DNA from: Sphingopyxis sp. UBA6723
GTDB lineage: Bacteria > Pseudomonadota > Alphaproteobacteria > Sphingomonadales > Sphingomonadaceae
Length of the DNA: 64,000 bases
Reading direction: 5' to 3'
Assembly: GCF_002454115.1 (NCBI RefSeq)
Contig: NZ_DKIH01000011.1
Location: 261,426-325,425, forward strand
Below the pieces are notes generated by a model, which was not told the DNA's origin, did not search any database, and was given only the letters and a program-made list of their open reading frames with translations. The translations under genes and the position numbers were made by a program. The first letter of the stretch is position 1; every line of letters begins with the position of its first letter. Of this stretch, positions 44,012-53,237 are shown piece by piece.

Positions 44012-44815
44012 TCACGGAACCGCCTCAAGCGCCCGCACCCGCTCTTCGACCAGCGTTCGTTCGCTGCCATCATCCGCGACAATCCAGCTTTGCCGCCGCT
44101 CCTGAACCAGCAGTCCGGTGACAGTATCAATCGTCCAGCGGTGGTCGATTTCGAGCGTCTGGGTGCGACCTCCCGCTGCGGTCGAACTGCGCTCAACCTT
44201 TGTGATCGTGCGCAGCGCAGCGTTTTGGACAATCGAAACCTTCGCGTCATTCCGCGCCGCCTGGGTGGGGATCGCGGCGTTCGCAGGGACGACAAGAGCG
44301 CGCACGTCGGCCGTCGCCAACCGGTCCCGTTCGGCGGTCGGCAGGGCGGCAATCGCCTGCGCCAACTGCCTGGCCTCGGCGCGCCCGCCATCGGCGCCCG
44401 CGGTTTCGATCCGCACCGTCGCCCGCTCCCACAGGCCTTCGGGATCGACCAAGTCGATGCGGCTGCCATCGGGGGCGACCAGATAGGCCAAAGCTTCGCC
44501 GACGAGCGGCTGGATCATAAGGGTCAGGGCGCGGGTCACTGCGGGCGGCGCATCCGAGTCGATCCGCTGCAACACTGCTTCGAGTTGATAGCCGCGGCCG
44601 ATCCGCTGCCATTGCAATCCATAGACGAGCGAGAAATTGATCAGCGACCCGTCGCGGCCGATGCGGCGCGTCGTGATGCGATAAGACATCGGACGGCCGA
44701 CCGGAGGGGCAAACTGGATCGGCGCGATGACCGGCGTCGGCGATGCATCGGCTGGCGCGGGTGGAGGTTGAAGGACCAGCAGCAGCACGCTGCCGAGCCC
44801 GCAAAGCAGCATCAT
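44012..44815 (-). CDS. Secreted protein of unknown function downstream of ctaA
   Basis: A 267-residue protein. Signal peptide about residues 1-23 (MMLLCGLGSVLLLVLQPPPA). The mature part is beta-rich with SYRITTRRIGRDGSLINFSL early and DHRWTIDTVTGLLVQERRQSW late, suggesting a barrel- or lipocalin-like lipid/polymer-binding fold, but no family is recognised. Start overlaps the ctaA stop (ATGA), so it is coupled to heme A synthase. The function is not known. Confidence 0.75.
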   Translation of the reverse strand: MMLLCGLGSVLLLVLQPPPAPADASPTPVIAPIQFAPPVGRPMSYRITTRRIGRDGSLINFSLVYGLQWQRIGRGYQLEAVLQRIDSDAPPAVTRALTLMIQPLVGEALAYLVAPDGSRIDLVDPEGLWERATVRIETAGADGGRAEARQLAQAIAALPTAERDRLATADVRALVVPANAAIPTQAARNDAKVSIVQNAALRTITKVERSSTAAGGRTQTLEIDHRWTIDTVTGLLVQERRQSWIVADDGSERTLVEERVRALEAVP

Positions 44816-45861
44816 AGAGTCGCGCGGCCCAGCCGGTGGAGCGCCGCGGCGGCGATGGCGACCAGGATCGCCCCCACCACCTGATGCGCGACCGCGACCC
44901 ACATCGACACGCCAGACACCACGGTCCAGATACCCAGCAGCATCTGTACCGCGACGACCGCGACCAGCAGCGTGGCTTCGCGCTTTGCACCAAGCCGCAA
45001 CAGGGCGCGCGCGAGCCATAGCAGCGCTAGTGCGGCGATCCATGACCACCAGCGATGCAGGAAATGGATCAGAAAGGGGTCGTTGGTCAGCGCCAACCAT
45101 GCACCGCCGGTCCAGTCGATGCCCTCTGGCACGACATGGTCGTTCATGAGCGGCCACGTGCTCGATACGAAGCCCGCATTGAGCCCCGCCACCCACGCGC
45201 CGAGCAAGAGCTGGACAAACAGGATGGCGATCACGGCGACGGCGGCGCCGGTCAGCCGTGCTGGCCGCGCCGCCGGGTCACGCGCCAGGGCATCAAGGTC
45301 GCGCGCGGTCCACACCAAACCGGCAAGCAAAAACAGCGCGGTCAACAGATGCGCCGCCAGCCGGAAATGGCTGACGTCGGTGCGATATTCGAGTCCCGAC
45401 GCGACCATCCACCAGCCGATCGCCCCCTGCAAACCGACGAGCGACGTCAGCGCAATCAGGCGTACGCCATAACCCGCCGGGATCTCGCGGCGCCAAGCGT
45501 ACCAGGCCAATGGCAGCACCATGGCCATGCCAACCACCCGACCCAGGATGCGATGCAGCCATTCCCAGAAGAAGATCGCCTTGAACCCCGCCAGGGTCAT
45601 GCCGAGGTTGATTTCCTTATATTCGGGGATCTGTTTGTACTTCTCGAATTCGGCAATCCAGTCGGCCTCGTTGAGCGGCGGCAGCACCCCCGATACGGGC
45701 CGCCATTCGGTGATCGACAATCCCGATTCGGTCAGGCGAGTGATCCCGCCGACGCCGACCACGATGACCACCAGCAACGCGACCGCCCACAGCCAGCGCG
45801 CAAGCGCCGCGGGGCGTGGTTGGCGGGCGGCGGGCGGAGACAAGGTTGCGGCTTGCGTCAT
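44812..45861 (-). CDS. ctaA: Heme A synthase (COX15/CtaA type)
   Basis: A 349-residue membrane protein with eight helices and the paired histidine ligands of the COX15 fold (EWLHRILGR; FIHFLHRWWSW-type; SMWVAVAHQVVGA). ITRLTESGLSITEWRPVSG near the N-terminus is the type-2 (proteobacterial/mitochondrial) signature. It oxidises heme O to heme A for cytochrome aa3 oxidase. ctaB and the oxidase genes are not in the window. Confidence 0.95.
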   Translation of the reverse strand: MTQAATLSPPAARQPRPAALARWLWAVALLVVIVVGVGGITRLTESGLSITEWRPVSGVLPPLNEADWIAEFEKYKQIPEYKEINLGMTLAGFKAIFFWEWLHRILGRVVGMAMVLPLAWYAWRREIPAGYGVRLIALTSLVGLQGAIGWWMVASGLEYRTDVSHFRLAAHLLTALFLLAGLVWTARDLDALARDPAARPARLTGAAVAVIAILFVQLLLGAWVAGLNAGFVSSTWPLMNDHVVPEGIDWTGGAWLALTNDPFLIHFLHRWWSWIAALALLWLARALLRLGAKREATLLVAVVAVQMLLGIWTVVSGVSMWVAVAHQVVGAILVAIAAAALHRLGRATL

Positions 45862-45966
45862 CGCTCCGTCCTATCGCCGCTTGGCCGTCGATAGGCAAGC
45901 GTCCGGCAAAAAACCGACGTCAGGAAATTCATGGCAGTGACAGGGGTGCGTTGATAAGCGGAGCCG

Positions 45967-46959
45967 ATGCACCATCATGCGTCCATCCTGCTTGCCGTCC
46001 TGTCGCTGCTGACCGCGACCCCCGCAAACGCCGCAGCGTCCGGTGATCCGTCACCCTATGAGGGACTGGCGGCGCTGGAAGCGCGCGTCGCGGCTATCGG
46101 GTTTCGTTTGACCACCGCCAACGCGGCATGGTGCCGCATGCAACAGCCGCAATTTGGTTGGATCTGGGGTGACCCACGGCTTTACGCTGCGGATCGAAGG
46201 CCCGCGGCGCTGGCCGCCTATGGCGCTTCGGATCGCGACGCACCCTTTGTTGCCGCCATTGCACCGACGTCGCCCGCCGCCAAGGCCGGGATGCGCGTCG
46301 GCGCCGCCGTTATCGGGATGCAGGGTCGTGGTGCGCCGGAGGGCGCGGACGCCCACCCCTTTGCGCGGATCACCGCGATCGAGACAATGCTCACGGCGCT
46401 GCCGCCCACCGCCCCGCTCTTGCTCGACACGGGTGAGGTCGGCGCGCTGACCCTGATGCCCGTGGCCGGTTGCATCAGCGATTTTCGCGTGGAGGCCAGT
46501 GACAGGGCCGCCGCGGTCGCCGACGGGCGGATGGTGCTGGTCCATCAGGGCCTCGCCAAATTTTTACGCGACGATGACGAACTGGCCGCGGCGATCGCTC
46601 ACGAGCTGGCGCACAACATCCTGCGCCATCGTGCCCGCCTTGATGCCGCAGGCGTCGATCGCGGGCTGGGCAAGCAATTCGGGCGGAGCGCCCGGTTGTT
46701 CAAGCAGACCGAGATCGAGGCGGATCGGCTGTCCGTCTGGTTGCTCGCCGGGGCCGATTATGACCCTGGCGCTGCCGCCCGATTCTGGCAGACATTCGGT
46801 CAGCGCCCGGGCCGCCCGATGTTTCAGGCGGCAACGCATCCCGCGTGGCGCGACCGTGTCGCCTCGCTTCAAGCCGAAGCGGCGCTGATCGCCGCGGCGC
46901 GCGCAGCGAACCAGCCACTGCATCCGCCGCTGATCGACGCCCCGCCGCCCTTGGAATAA
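45967..46959 (+). CDS. Secreted M48-family zinc metalloprotease with PDZ-like segment
   Basis: A 330-residue protein. Signal peptide about 1-23. A PDZ-like segment (about 93-165, APFVAAIAPTSPAAKAGMRV) precedes the peptidase core with AHELAH (His212, Glu213, His216) and the downstream third ligand in TEIEAD (Glu249). Membrane helices of HtpX are absent, so this is a soluble periplasmic M48 like BepA/LoiP class. Substrate unknown. Confidence 0.88.
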   Translation: MHHHASILLAVLSLLTATPANAAASGDPSPYEGLAALEARVAAIGFRLTTANAAWCRMQQPQFGWIWGDPRLYAADRRPAALAAYGASDRDAPFVAAIAPTSPAAKAGMRVGAAVIGMQGRGAPEGADAHPFARITAIETMLTALPPTAPLLLDTGEVGALTLMPVAGCISDFRVEASDRAAAVADGRMVLVHQGLAKFLRDDDELAAAIAHELAHNILRHRARLDAAGVDRGLGKQFGRSARLFKQTEIEADRLSVWLLAGADYDPGAAARFWQTFGQRPGRPMFQAATHPAWRDRVASLQAEAALIAAARAANQPLHPPLIDAPPPLE

Positions 46960-47012
46960 TCGCCGCCGACCCCTATCTGTACAATTCCCCTCCCCGACAA
47001 AGGATCGACCCG

Positions 47013-47549
47013 ATGACGCATGAAACCGCCATTTTTGCCGGAGGCTGCTTTTGGTGCACCGAAGCCGTGTTCCAATCGCTCGCGGGGGTCGCGACGGTCG
47101 AAAGCGGCTATATCGGCGGCCATGTCGCGAACCCGACTTACAAGCAGGTGTGCGGCGGCGATACCGGACATGCCGAGGCGATCCGCATCACCTTCGACCC
47201 CGCGGTCATTACCTATGATGACCTGCTCGACGTGCATTTCGCAACGCATGATCCGACGACGCTGAACCGCCAAGGCAATGACGTCGGCACCCAGTATCGC
47301 AGCGCGCTGTTTCCGCTCGACGCCGCGCAGGGCGATGCCGCGCGCGCCGCGATCGAGCGGGCGCAGGGCGACTGGCCGACACCGATCGTCACCACGATCG
47401 AGCCGGTGTCGGACTGGTATCCGGCCGAGGATTACCACCAATCCTATTGGGACGGCGAAGGCCAGCGCAATCCGTACTGCATGGCGGTTATTCCGCCAAA
47501 GCTGGCGAAACTGCGCAAGGGTTTCGCCGACCGGTTACGCACCGAATAA
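47013..47549 (+). CDS. msrA: Peptide-methionine (S)-S-oxide reductase
   Basis: A 178-residue protein. GGCFWCTEAVFQ supplies the catalytic Cys12 and Cys15; GYIGGHVANPTYKQVCGGDTGHAEA is the family signature region. It repairs oxidised methionine with thioredoxin. Start ATG follows AAAGGA; the open frame extends upstream but overlaps the M48 gene. No msrB domain attached. Confidence 0.97.
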   Translation: MTHETAIFAGGCFWCTEAVFQSLAGVATVESGYIGGHVANPTYKQVCGGDTGHAEAIRITFDPAVITYDDLLDVHFATHDPTTLNRQGNDVGTQYRSALFPLDAAQGDAARAAIERAQGDWPTPIVTTIEPVSDWYPAEDYHQSYWDGEGQRNPYCMAVIPPKLAKLRKGFADRLRTE

Positions 47550-47688
47550 ACGGCCGACGTACCACCGACCGACTGTTGCCAAATGGTCGCATGACGTCAC
47601 TTTTCATTGACTTTCCAATCCTTTTGGCTAGCGGACGCCCCCGCGCTGGGGCAGACTAGAGTCAAGCGCAGTTGGGGGTCGCTGCAAA

Positions 47689-48234
47689 GTGCTGGCATCG
47701 CTGTTTCTGATAGGCGCGTCGTTGACGACGCCCCAGATGTCGGTTCAGGCCGCAAGCCAGACGATCGTCGAGGACAGCGACGACGGCATGGCGCGCGCGG
47801 TGAACCGGATGGTCGGCGGCATCGTCAGCTATGCCCGCTGGCCCAATGGCCCGGCCGATTCGGCGCGCGTCATGTGCGTGGTCGGCACACCGCGGTTGAC
47901 CAACCGCATGGCCCCCGACGTCCCGGGCGCGGGATCGGTGCTGGTGCGCCGCTTGAGTGCCGCCGCGGTGATGGGTCGTTCTGAATGCGACATCCTGTTC
48001 CTTGGCCGCATGGCGGTGGCCGACCGGCGACAACTGATTGCATGGGTTCGCGGCCGCCCAATCCTGACGATCACCGACGACGATGCGGCGTGCATGTACG
48101 GCGCGATGTTCTGCCTGAGTAGCCGCGCGGCCAGCCTCAGCTTTTCGGTCAATCTGGACGCCATCGGGCGCGGGCCACTGCGTATCGACCCGCGGGTACT
48201 CAGCATCGGTCGCAGCGTGGGAGGCTCATCATGA
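47689..48234 (+). CDS. YfiR-like (DUF4154) periplasmic protein
   Basis: A 181-residue protein. N-terminal hydrophobic signal (LASLFLIGASL), then IVSYARWPN, VMCVVGTPRL, SECDILFLG and LSFSVNLDAI, the DUF4154/YfiR pattern, with several cysteines (as in Pseudomonas YfiR). YfiR represses the diguanylate cyclase YfiN from the periplasm. The start is GTG and poorly supported; the frame is open further upstream. Coupled to the cyclase gene (ATGA). Confidence 0.85.
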   Translation: MLASLFLIGASLTTPQMSVQAASQTIVEDSDDGMARAVNRMVGGIVSYARWPNGPADSARVMCVVGTPRLTNRMAPDVPGAGSVLVRRLSAAAVMGRSECDILFLGRMAVADRRQLIAWVRGRPILTITDDDAACMYGAMFCLSSRAASLSFSVNLDAIGRGPLRIDPRVLSIGRSVGGSS

Positions 48235-49448
48235 CGGGCCCGACATCCGAACGGATCGGCGCGCGCACGACGTTGCAAAAGCTGCTGTCGCGCTTTCATT
48301 TCGGTATCACTTTGTTCGCGGTGGCGCTGTCGGGTCTGACCATCCTCCTCGCCGGAGTGTCGGCGCTGCGCGGTTATGCCGATCGCAATATGGAGCTGGC
48401 GGCACAGCTTGGCGCTTACGGTGTCGAACCGGCGCTGGTGTTCAACGATCCGCAGGCGGCGCGCGAAGGGCTGGAACCGCTGACGCGTATTCCCGGGATC
48501 GCGCGGCTGCGCGTGCTGGACGACGTCGGTCGGCCGCTGACCCAATGGACGTCGCCGATGGCGGACCCGGCGCCATTGCTGACCCGCCTGTTTTTCCCGC
48601 GGCCCTTTGCCGTAGCCGTCGAACGCAATGGGTCGGCGATCGGGACGATCGAGGTCTGGGGCGATAGCTCGACCCTGATCGACTATGTCCGCATCGGCCT
48701 GCTCGCCGGGCTCGGCTGCCTGTTGATCACCGCATTGGGGACGATCTTTCTGGCGCGGCGGTTCGAATATGAGCTGGTCAAGCCGCTCAACGAAATTGCG
48801 ACCGTGGCGCATGACGTGCGGCTGCATCGCCGGTTCGACAAGCGAGTCAAGGCCTTGGGGATTGCCGAACTCGACCGGTTGGGCGGCGACATCAACGCGC
48901 TGCTCGACGAATTGCAGGGGTGGCAGGGCCATATGGAAAGCGAGCGGGCCGTGCTGGCGCACCGCGCATCGCACGACGCGCTGACCGCGTTGCCGAACCG
49001 GGAATCCTTTGACCAGAAACTGGCGCAGCGCATCGCGGCAGCAGGCACCCCGGACGACCGCTTTGCGTTGATGTTCATCGATGCCGACAATTTCAAGGCG
49101 GCCAACGACAATTACGGCCATGCGGCAGGCGACGCGGTGCTGGTTGCCCTGTCGCAGTGCATTCGGGACGCGTTGGGGCCAGAGGATTTCGCCGCCCGCA
49201 TCGGGGGCGATGAATTTATCGTCGTCGTCGATCGCATCGCCGCCGAAACCGTTCGTGAGGATCTGGCGCGCAATATCCGCGCTTGCGCCGCGCAGCCTGT
49301 CACGCTGCCCGGCGGCGAAACCTATTCCGCCTCGGTCAGCGTCGGGGTTGCCATCTATCCCGACGACGGCACCGACGCGACCGCGCTGCTGACCGCCGCC
49401 GATGCGGCCATGTATGCCGACAAATTGAGCAACCGTTCCCGGACATAA
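48231..49448 (+). CDS. YfiN-like diguanylate cyclase (TM-PAS-like-TM-HAMP-GGDEF)
   Basis: A 405-residue membrane protein. Helix at about 24-46, a periplasmic sensor segment 47-152, helix 153-175, HAMP region 176-235, and GGDEF domain about 242-405 with the catalytic GGDEF at 325-329. The inhibitory I-site (RxxD eight residues before) reads GPED, so the arginine is missing. It makes c-di-GMP from GTP and is probably controlled by the adjacent YfiR and YfiB homologues. Confidence 0.9.
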   Translation: MTGPTSERIGARTTLQKLLSRFHFGITLFAVALSGLTILLAGVSALRGYADRNMELAAQLGAYGVEPALVFNDPQAAREGLEPLTRIPGIARLRVLDDVGRPLTQWTSPMADPAPLLTRLFFPRPFAVAVERNGSAIGTIEVWGDSSTLIDYVRIGLLAGLGCLLITALGTIFLARRFEYELVKPLNEIATVAHDVRLHRRFDKRVKALGIAELDRLGGDINALLDELQGWQGHMESERAVLAHRASHDALTALPNRESFDQKLAQRIAAAGTPDDRFALMFIDADNFKAANDNYGHAAGDAVLVALSQCIRDALGPEDFAARIGGDEFIVVVDRIAAETVREDLARNIRACAAQPVTLPGGETYSASVSVGVAIYPDDGTDATALLTAADAAMYADKLSNRSRT

Positions 49449-49464
49449 CCAACGGAGTGACACC

Positions 49465-49965
49465 GTGATCCAGACTGCCCCCGCCACGATCAGAAGCCTT
49501 TTCGTGATCGCTTTCGCCTCGCTGCTCGCTGCGTGCCAGACGGTGCCGCCGCAGACCGGATTCACCCCCGAGCAGGTGGCTGTCCTGAGCGCCGAGGGCT
49601 TTGTCGATCAGGGTTTCGAATGGTCGCTCAACATGCCCGAGCGCCTGCTGTTCCAGACCGACGAAAGCGCGATTTCTGCGGAACTGCAGGCGCATATTGC
49701 ACGGATCGCGGCGCGGCTGGTGGGGGTCGGCATCACAACGGCGCGGGTCGAGGGACACACCGATTCGGTTGGCGCAGCCGATTATAATGTGAAGCTGTCG
49801 AAAGCCCGGGCCGATGCCGTCGCGGCGCCGATGCAAGCGGCCGGATTGCCGCTGTCGCCTGATCGGATCGTCGGCCGCGGCGAGGATTTCCCGATATCGA
49901 GCAACGACAGCGCGGACGGACGGCAGGACAATCGCCGCGTCGTCATCATCGTGTCCCCCGAGTAA
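49465..49965 (+). CDS. YfiB-like OmpA-domain lipoprotein
   Basis: A 166-residue protein. Lipobox LLAAC at about residue 24, then an OmpA-type peptidoglycan-binding domain with VEGHTDSVGAADYNVKLSKARA and GRGEDFPISSNDSADGRQDNRRV. In Pseudomonas, YfiB captures YfiR and frees YfiN. GTG start preceded by CGGAG. Completes the YfiR-YfiN-YfiB order. Confidence 0.88.
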   Translation: MIQTAPATIRSLFVIAFASLLAACQTVPPQTGFTPEQVAVLSAEGFVDQGFEWSLNMPERLLFQTDESAISAELQAHIARIAARLVGVGITTARVEGHTDSVGAADYNVKLSKARADAVAAPMQAAGLPLSPDRIVGRGEDFPISSNDSADGRQDNRRVVIIVSPE

Positions 49966-50029
49966 GCGTCGGAGCGCTCTGCCAAGCGGGCTCTTTTCTT
50001 GCTCACGCCTGGCGGCTAAGCCGCAGCCC

Positions 50030-50893
50030 ATGAAACCGATCCGCAAAGCCGTTTTTCCCGTTGCCGGTCTTGGCACGCGCTTTTTGCCGGCGACCAAGGC
50101 GATCCCCAAGGAGATGCTGCCGATCGTCGATCGGCCGCTGATCCAATATGCGGTCGATGAGGCGCGCGAGGCGGGGATCGAGCAGATGATCTTTGTCACG
50201 GGCCGCGGCAAGAGCGCGATCGAGGATCATTTCGACATCGCCTTCGAGCTGGAAAAGACGATGTCCGAACGCGGCAAGGATCTGTCGGTGCTGGAGCCGA
50301 CGCGGCTTGGCCCCGGCAATTGCGCCTATGTCCGCCAGCAGGAGCCGCTCGGGCTCGGCCACGCAATCTGGTGCGCGCGCGCGATCGTCGGCGACGAGCC
50401 CTTTGCGATCTTCCTGCCCGACGAGTTCATGCACGGATCGCCCGGCTGCATGAAGCAGATGGTCGATGCCTACCATCAGGTCGGCGGCAACCTGATCTCG
50501 GTGCTCGAAGTGCCGCGCGACCAGGTCTCCTCCTATGGCGTTATCGCCCCCGGCGCGCGCGACGGGGCGCTGACTGAAGTCACCGGGCTGGTCGAGAAGC
50601 CGTCGGTGGCCGACGCGCCGTCGAACCTGATCATCTCGGGCCGCTATATCCTCCAGCCCGAAGTGATGCGCGTGCTCGAAGGGCAGGAAAAGGGTGCGGG
50701 CGGCGAGATCCAGCTGACCGACGCGATGGCAAGCATGATCGGCAGCCAGCCGTTCCACGCCGTGACCTTTGATGGCGCGCGGTACGACTGCGGATCAAAG
50801 GCGGGATATATCCAGGCCAATCTGGCGGTCGCACTGCAGCGTCCCGACATCGCCGCCGAGGTCCGTGCGTTTGCGATCGACTTGTTGAAGTAA
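50030..50893 (+). CDS. galU: UTP-glucose-1-phosphate uridylyltransferase
   Basis: A 287-residue enzyme. Nucleotide loop FPVAGLGTRFLPATKAIPKEMLP, then PLIQYAVDEAREAGI and GLGHAIWCAR, all diagnostic of GalU. It makes UDP-glucose for envelope polysaccharides. Start MKPIRKAVFPVAG fits the family; a longer open frame upstream overlaps the YfiB-like gene and is rejected. Confidence 0.96.
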   Translation: MKPIRKAVFPVAGLGTRFLPATKAIPKEMLPIVDRPLIQYAVDEAREAGIEQMIFVTGRGKSAIEDHFDIAFELEKTMSERGKDLSVLEPTRLGPGNCAYVRQQEPLGLGHAIWCARAIVGDEPFAIFLPDEFMHGSPGCMKQMVDAYHQVGGNLISVLEVPRDQVSSYGVIAPGARDGALTEVTGLVEKPSVADAPSNLIISGRYILQPEVMRVLEGQEKGAGGEIQLTDAMASMIGSQPFHAVTFDGARYDCGSKAGYIQANLAVALQRPDIAAEVRAFAIDLLK

Positions 50894-50895
50894 GA

Positions 50896-50922
50896 CCGGC
50901 GGAGGCGACGCGCCCCCGCCGG
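50896..50922. terminator. Hairpin between convergent galU and aqpZ
   Basis: CCGGCGGAGGCG pairs with CGCCCCCGCCGG (50896-50922) around a minimal loop, with one mismatched base in each arm. It sits three bases after the galU stop; no U-tract follows, so termination strength is uncertain. Confidence 0.5.
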
Positions 50923-50930
50923 ATCGGCGA

Positions 50931-51656
50931 TTATTCGCCCTCGATATTCGGTTTCGCGAAGGTGTCGGCGCCCAGCGTCTTGTAGAGCAGGCCGCCGACC
51001 GCGCCGCCGATCAGCGGGGCGAGCCAGAACAGCCACAGTTGCTGGATCGCCAGCCCGCCGACGACCAGCGCCGGGCCGGTGCTGCGCGCCGGATTGACCG
51101 AGGTGTTGGTGACCGGGATCGAGATCAGGTGGATCAGCGTCAATGCCAAGCCGATGGCGAGCGGCGCGAAGCCCGCGGGCGCGCGGCCGTCGGTCGATCC
51201 CATGATGATCCACAGGAAGAAGGCGGTCAGCACGATTTCGATCAGGAACGCCGACCAGATGTCATAGCCGCCGGGCGATCCGGCATCGAAGCCGTTGGCG
51301 GCGAGACCATTGGTCGCGAGGTCATAGGCGGGATTGCCGCTGGCAATGTAGAACAGCAGGAACGCCGCGATGACCGCGCCGACGACCTGCGCGCCGACAT
51401 AGAGCGGGATGTCGCGCGCCTCGAAGCGCCCGCCCGCCCACAGGCCGACGGTGACCGCGGGGTTGAGATGGCAGCCGGATATATGGCCGATCGCATAGGC
51501 CATGGTGACGACCGTCAACCCGAAAGCAAGCGACACGCCGAGCAGGCCGATGCCGACATCGGGAAACGCCGCCGCCAGCACCGCGCTGCCGCAGCCGCCA
51601 AAGACAAGCCAGAATGTGCCGATCAACTCGGCCAAGCCTTTTTGCATATTCGTCAT
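50931..51656 (-). CDS. aqpZ: Aquaporin Z-type water channel
   Basis: A 241-residue protein with six helices and two NPA motifs, HLNPAVTVG and SVNPARSTGP. The selectivity-filter residues resemble AqpZ (F in GTFWLVFGG, H in LIHLISIPVTNTSVNPAR, R after the second NPA). Start ATG follows AGGAGG at five bases; a longer frame upstream is not needed. Convergent with galU. Confidence 0.96.
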   Translation of the reverse strand: MTNMQKGLAELIGTFWLVFGGCGSAVLAAAFPDVGIGLLGVSLAFGLTVVTMAYAIGHISGCHLNPAVTVGLWAGGRFEARDIPLYVGAQVVGAVIAAFLLFYIASGNPAYDLATNGLAANGFDAGSPGGYDIWSAFLIEIVLTAFFLWIIMGSTDGRAPAGFAPLAIGLALTLIHLISIPVTNTSVNPARSTGPALVVGGLAIQQLWLFWLAPLIGGAVGGLLYKTLGADTFAKPNIEGE

Positions 51657-51754
51657 ATGACCCTCCTCCCCACCGGCGGCCATGGACGCCCCCGGCGCGG
51701 GGTCATCCTATCAGGGCTGGGCGGGCGAGCAAGTCTTTGCGGTGACGCCGGATT

Positions 51755-53032
51755 TCAGGCGGCGGCGACCGCTTCGACGAAGTGGCGCGCGCGTTGGTCG
51801 AGCGAGCGTGCAGCCTCCGACAGTCCTGCCGACAACTCGCCCAACGCCTGCGCGCCATCGCCGACCGCACTGGCGCCCTGCCCGATTTCCTGGACGCGAT
51901 AGTCGATCTCGCGGCCCGCCGACACCGCCTGCTCGACGTAGCTCGCGATCATCAGCGTGGTCGCGCTTTGGCCATCGACGGCGCGGTCGATGGCATCGGA
52001 GAAACCATTGTTAGCGTCGATCGCCTTTTCAACCTCGGCAAAGCCTGCCGCCACCTGACCGACGATGTCTCGAATTCGGTCGACATATTGGGTGATGTCG
52101 CCTGCCGCCGACCGCGTCTGGCTGGCCAGCGTCTTCACTTCCGCCGCCACCACGGCAAAGCCGCGCCCGGCCTCTCCCGCGTGCGCCGCTTCGATCCCGG
52201 CGTTGAGCGCCAGCATGTTGGTGCGGCTCGCCATGTCGATGATCAGTGCCAGCATCTGTTCGATCGACTGGCTCGCCGCCTTGAGCGCCTCGGCCCGCTC
52301 GCCCGCCTGCTGGACCTTGCGATGCGCCTCGCCGCGAATGGCGCGGGCGCGCGAGCCATCGTCGACGATCTTTGCCATGGTTGCCGCCAGCGCATGGCCG
52401 CGGTCGCCGAGCTCGTGCAGCCCTGTCAGTGTTTGCGCCGTGGCCCCCGCCACCGTCACCGCGTCACGCCCCGTCTGCCGCGCACGATCGGACAGGGTGG
52501 CGGCAAATGATTCGACCTGATGCGCCATGTCAGACAACACCGCGGTAAGCGCCGTAATCTCTTGTTGAAACCGGCGTCCGGCGTCGTCAATCTTCGTCGC
52601 CCGCGCCGCGCCCTCGCGCGCCAGTTCGACATCGCGCAACATCGCCAGCTTGGCGAGCTGGCCGCTGTCGAGGGTCTCGACAAAGCGGCCGCGATCGACA
52701 AGAATCAACTCACCGCGCCCCTGCCCATCTGCAGCGATGCGCAGCAGGTCGGCGGTCGATTTCGCCAGATCGGCGGTTGGGCAGGGTTCGATCATCGACG
52801 CGATCGATCCACCGATCGTCGGGTTCTGCATCAGCGAGAACCAGAAGGGGCAAAAGAGCAGTTCGCGCACCCGCTGTTCGCGAATGACACCGATCGGGTG
52901 CGCATTCGCATCGAGCACCGCCAGCGCGCGCAGATCGGGATTGCCGCGGAACAGGTCGATGACCTCTGCCATATGGGCGTCGGCGGCGACCGCAGCGGCG
53001 TGACCCGATGATGGTAGCAGGATGTTATCCAT
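51755..53032 (-). CDS. Soluble methyl-accepting chemotaxis-like protein with CBS-like N-terminus
   Basis: A 425-residue protein with no membrane helix. Residues 1-130 look like a CBS-pair or related ligand domain (LRALAVLDANAHPIGVIREQRVRELL; ELILVDRGRFVETLDSGQ), and the C-terminal half is a coiled-coil MCP signalling domain with the conserved tip ALNAGIEAAHAGEAGRGFAVVA and EVKTLASQT. No che genes are in the window. It may signal to a non-chemotactic partner. The long intergenic leader to the divergent lipoprotein is 205 bp. Confidence 0.85.
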   Translation of the reverse strand: MDNILLPSSGHAAAVAADAHMAEVIDLFRGNPDLRALAVLDANAHPIGVIREQRVRELLFCPFWFSLMQNPTIGGSIASMIEPCPTADLAKSTADLLRIAADGQGRGELILVDRGRFVETLDSGQLAKLAMLRDVELAREGAARATKIDDAGRRFQQEITALTAVLSDMAHQVESFAATLSDRARQTGRDAVTVAGATAQTLTGLHELGDRGHALAATMAKIVDDGSRARAIRGEAHRKVQQAGERAEALKAASQSIEQMLALIIDMASRTNMLALNAGIEAAHAGEAGRGFAVVAAEVKTLASQTRSAAGDITQYVDRIRDIVGQVAAGFAEVEKAIDANNGFSDAIDRAVDGQSATTLMIASYVEQAVSAGREIDYRVQEIGQGASAVGDGAQALGELSAGLSEAARSLDQRARHFVEAVAAA

Positions 53033-53237
53033 GGAAGGCGGGGTCTCTCTTGGCGCGGCGATTGGTCGTTCACCGCTCGACCTAAGCGAAGTCGGTAAAC
53101 ACCGCTTTGACCATTTGTTTCAATGTTATGACACCGGGCCGCATGGCGGCGGCGAGATATCGCAATATCCTGTTCAGATCGGGCCAGCTATGCGAAGAGG
53201 CGGTCGGCCACCCAGGTGGCGGGGTCAGGAGAATTTT

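Noticed and set aside
47829..49565. A 578-codon minus-strand open frame
   Set aside because: It is antisense to the YfiR/YfiN-like genes, Gln/Arg/Asp-rich with no domain.
53022..53237. 72-codon extension of the small lipoprotein
   Set aside because: It removes the lipobox from the N-terminus; the ATG at 53238 has AGGAGA and a proper lipoprotein signal.
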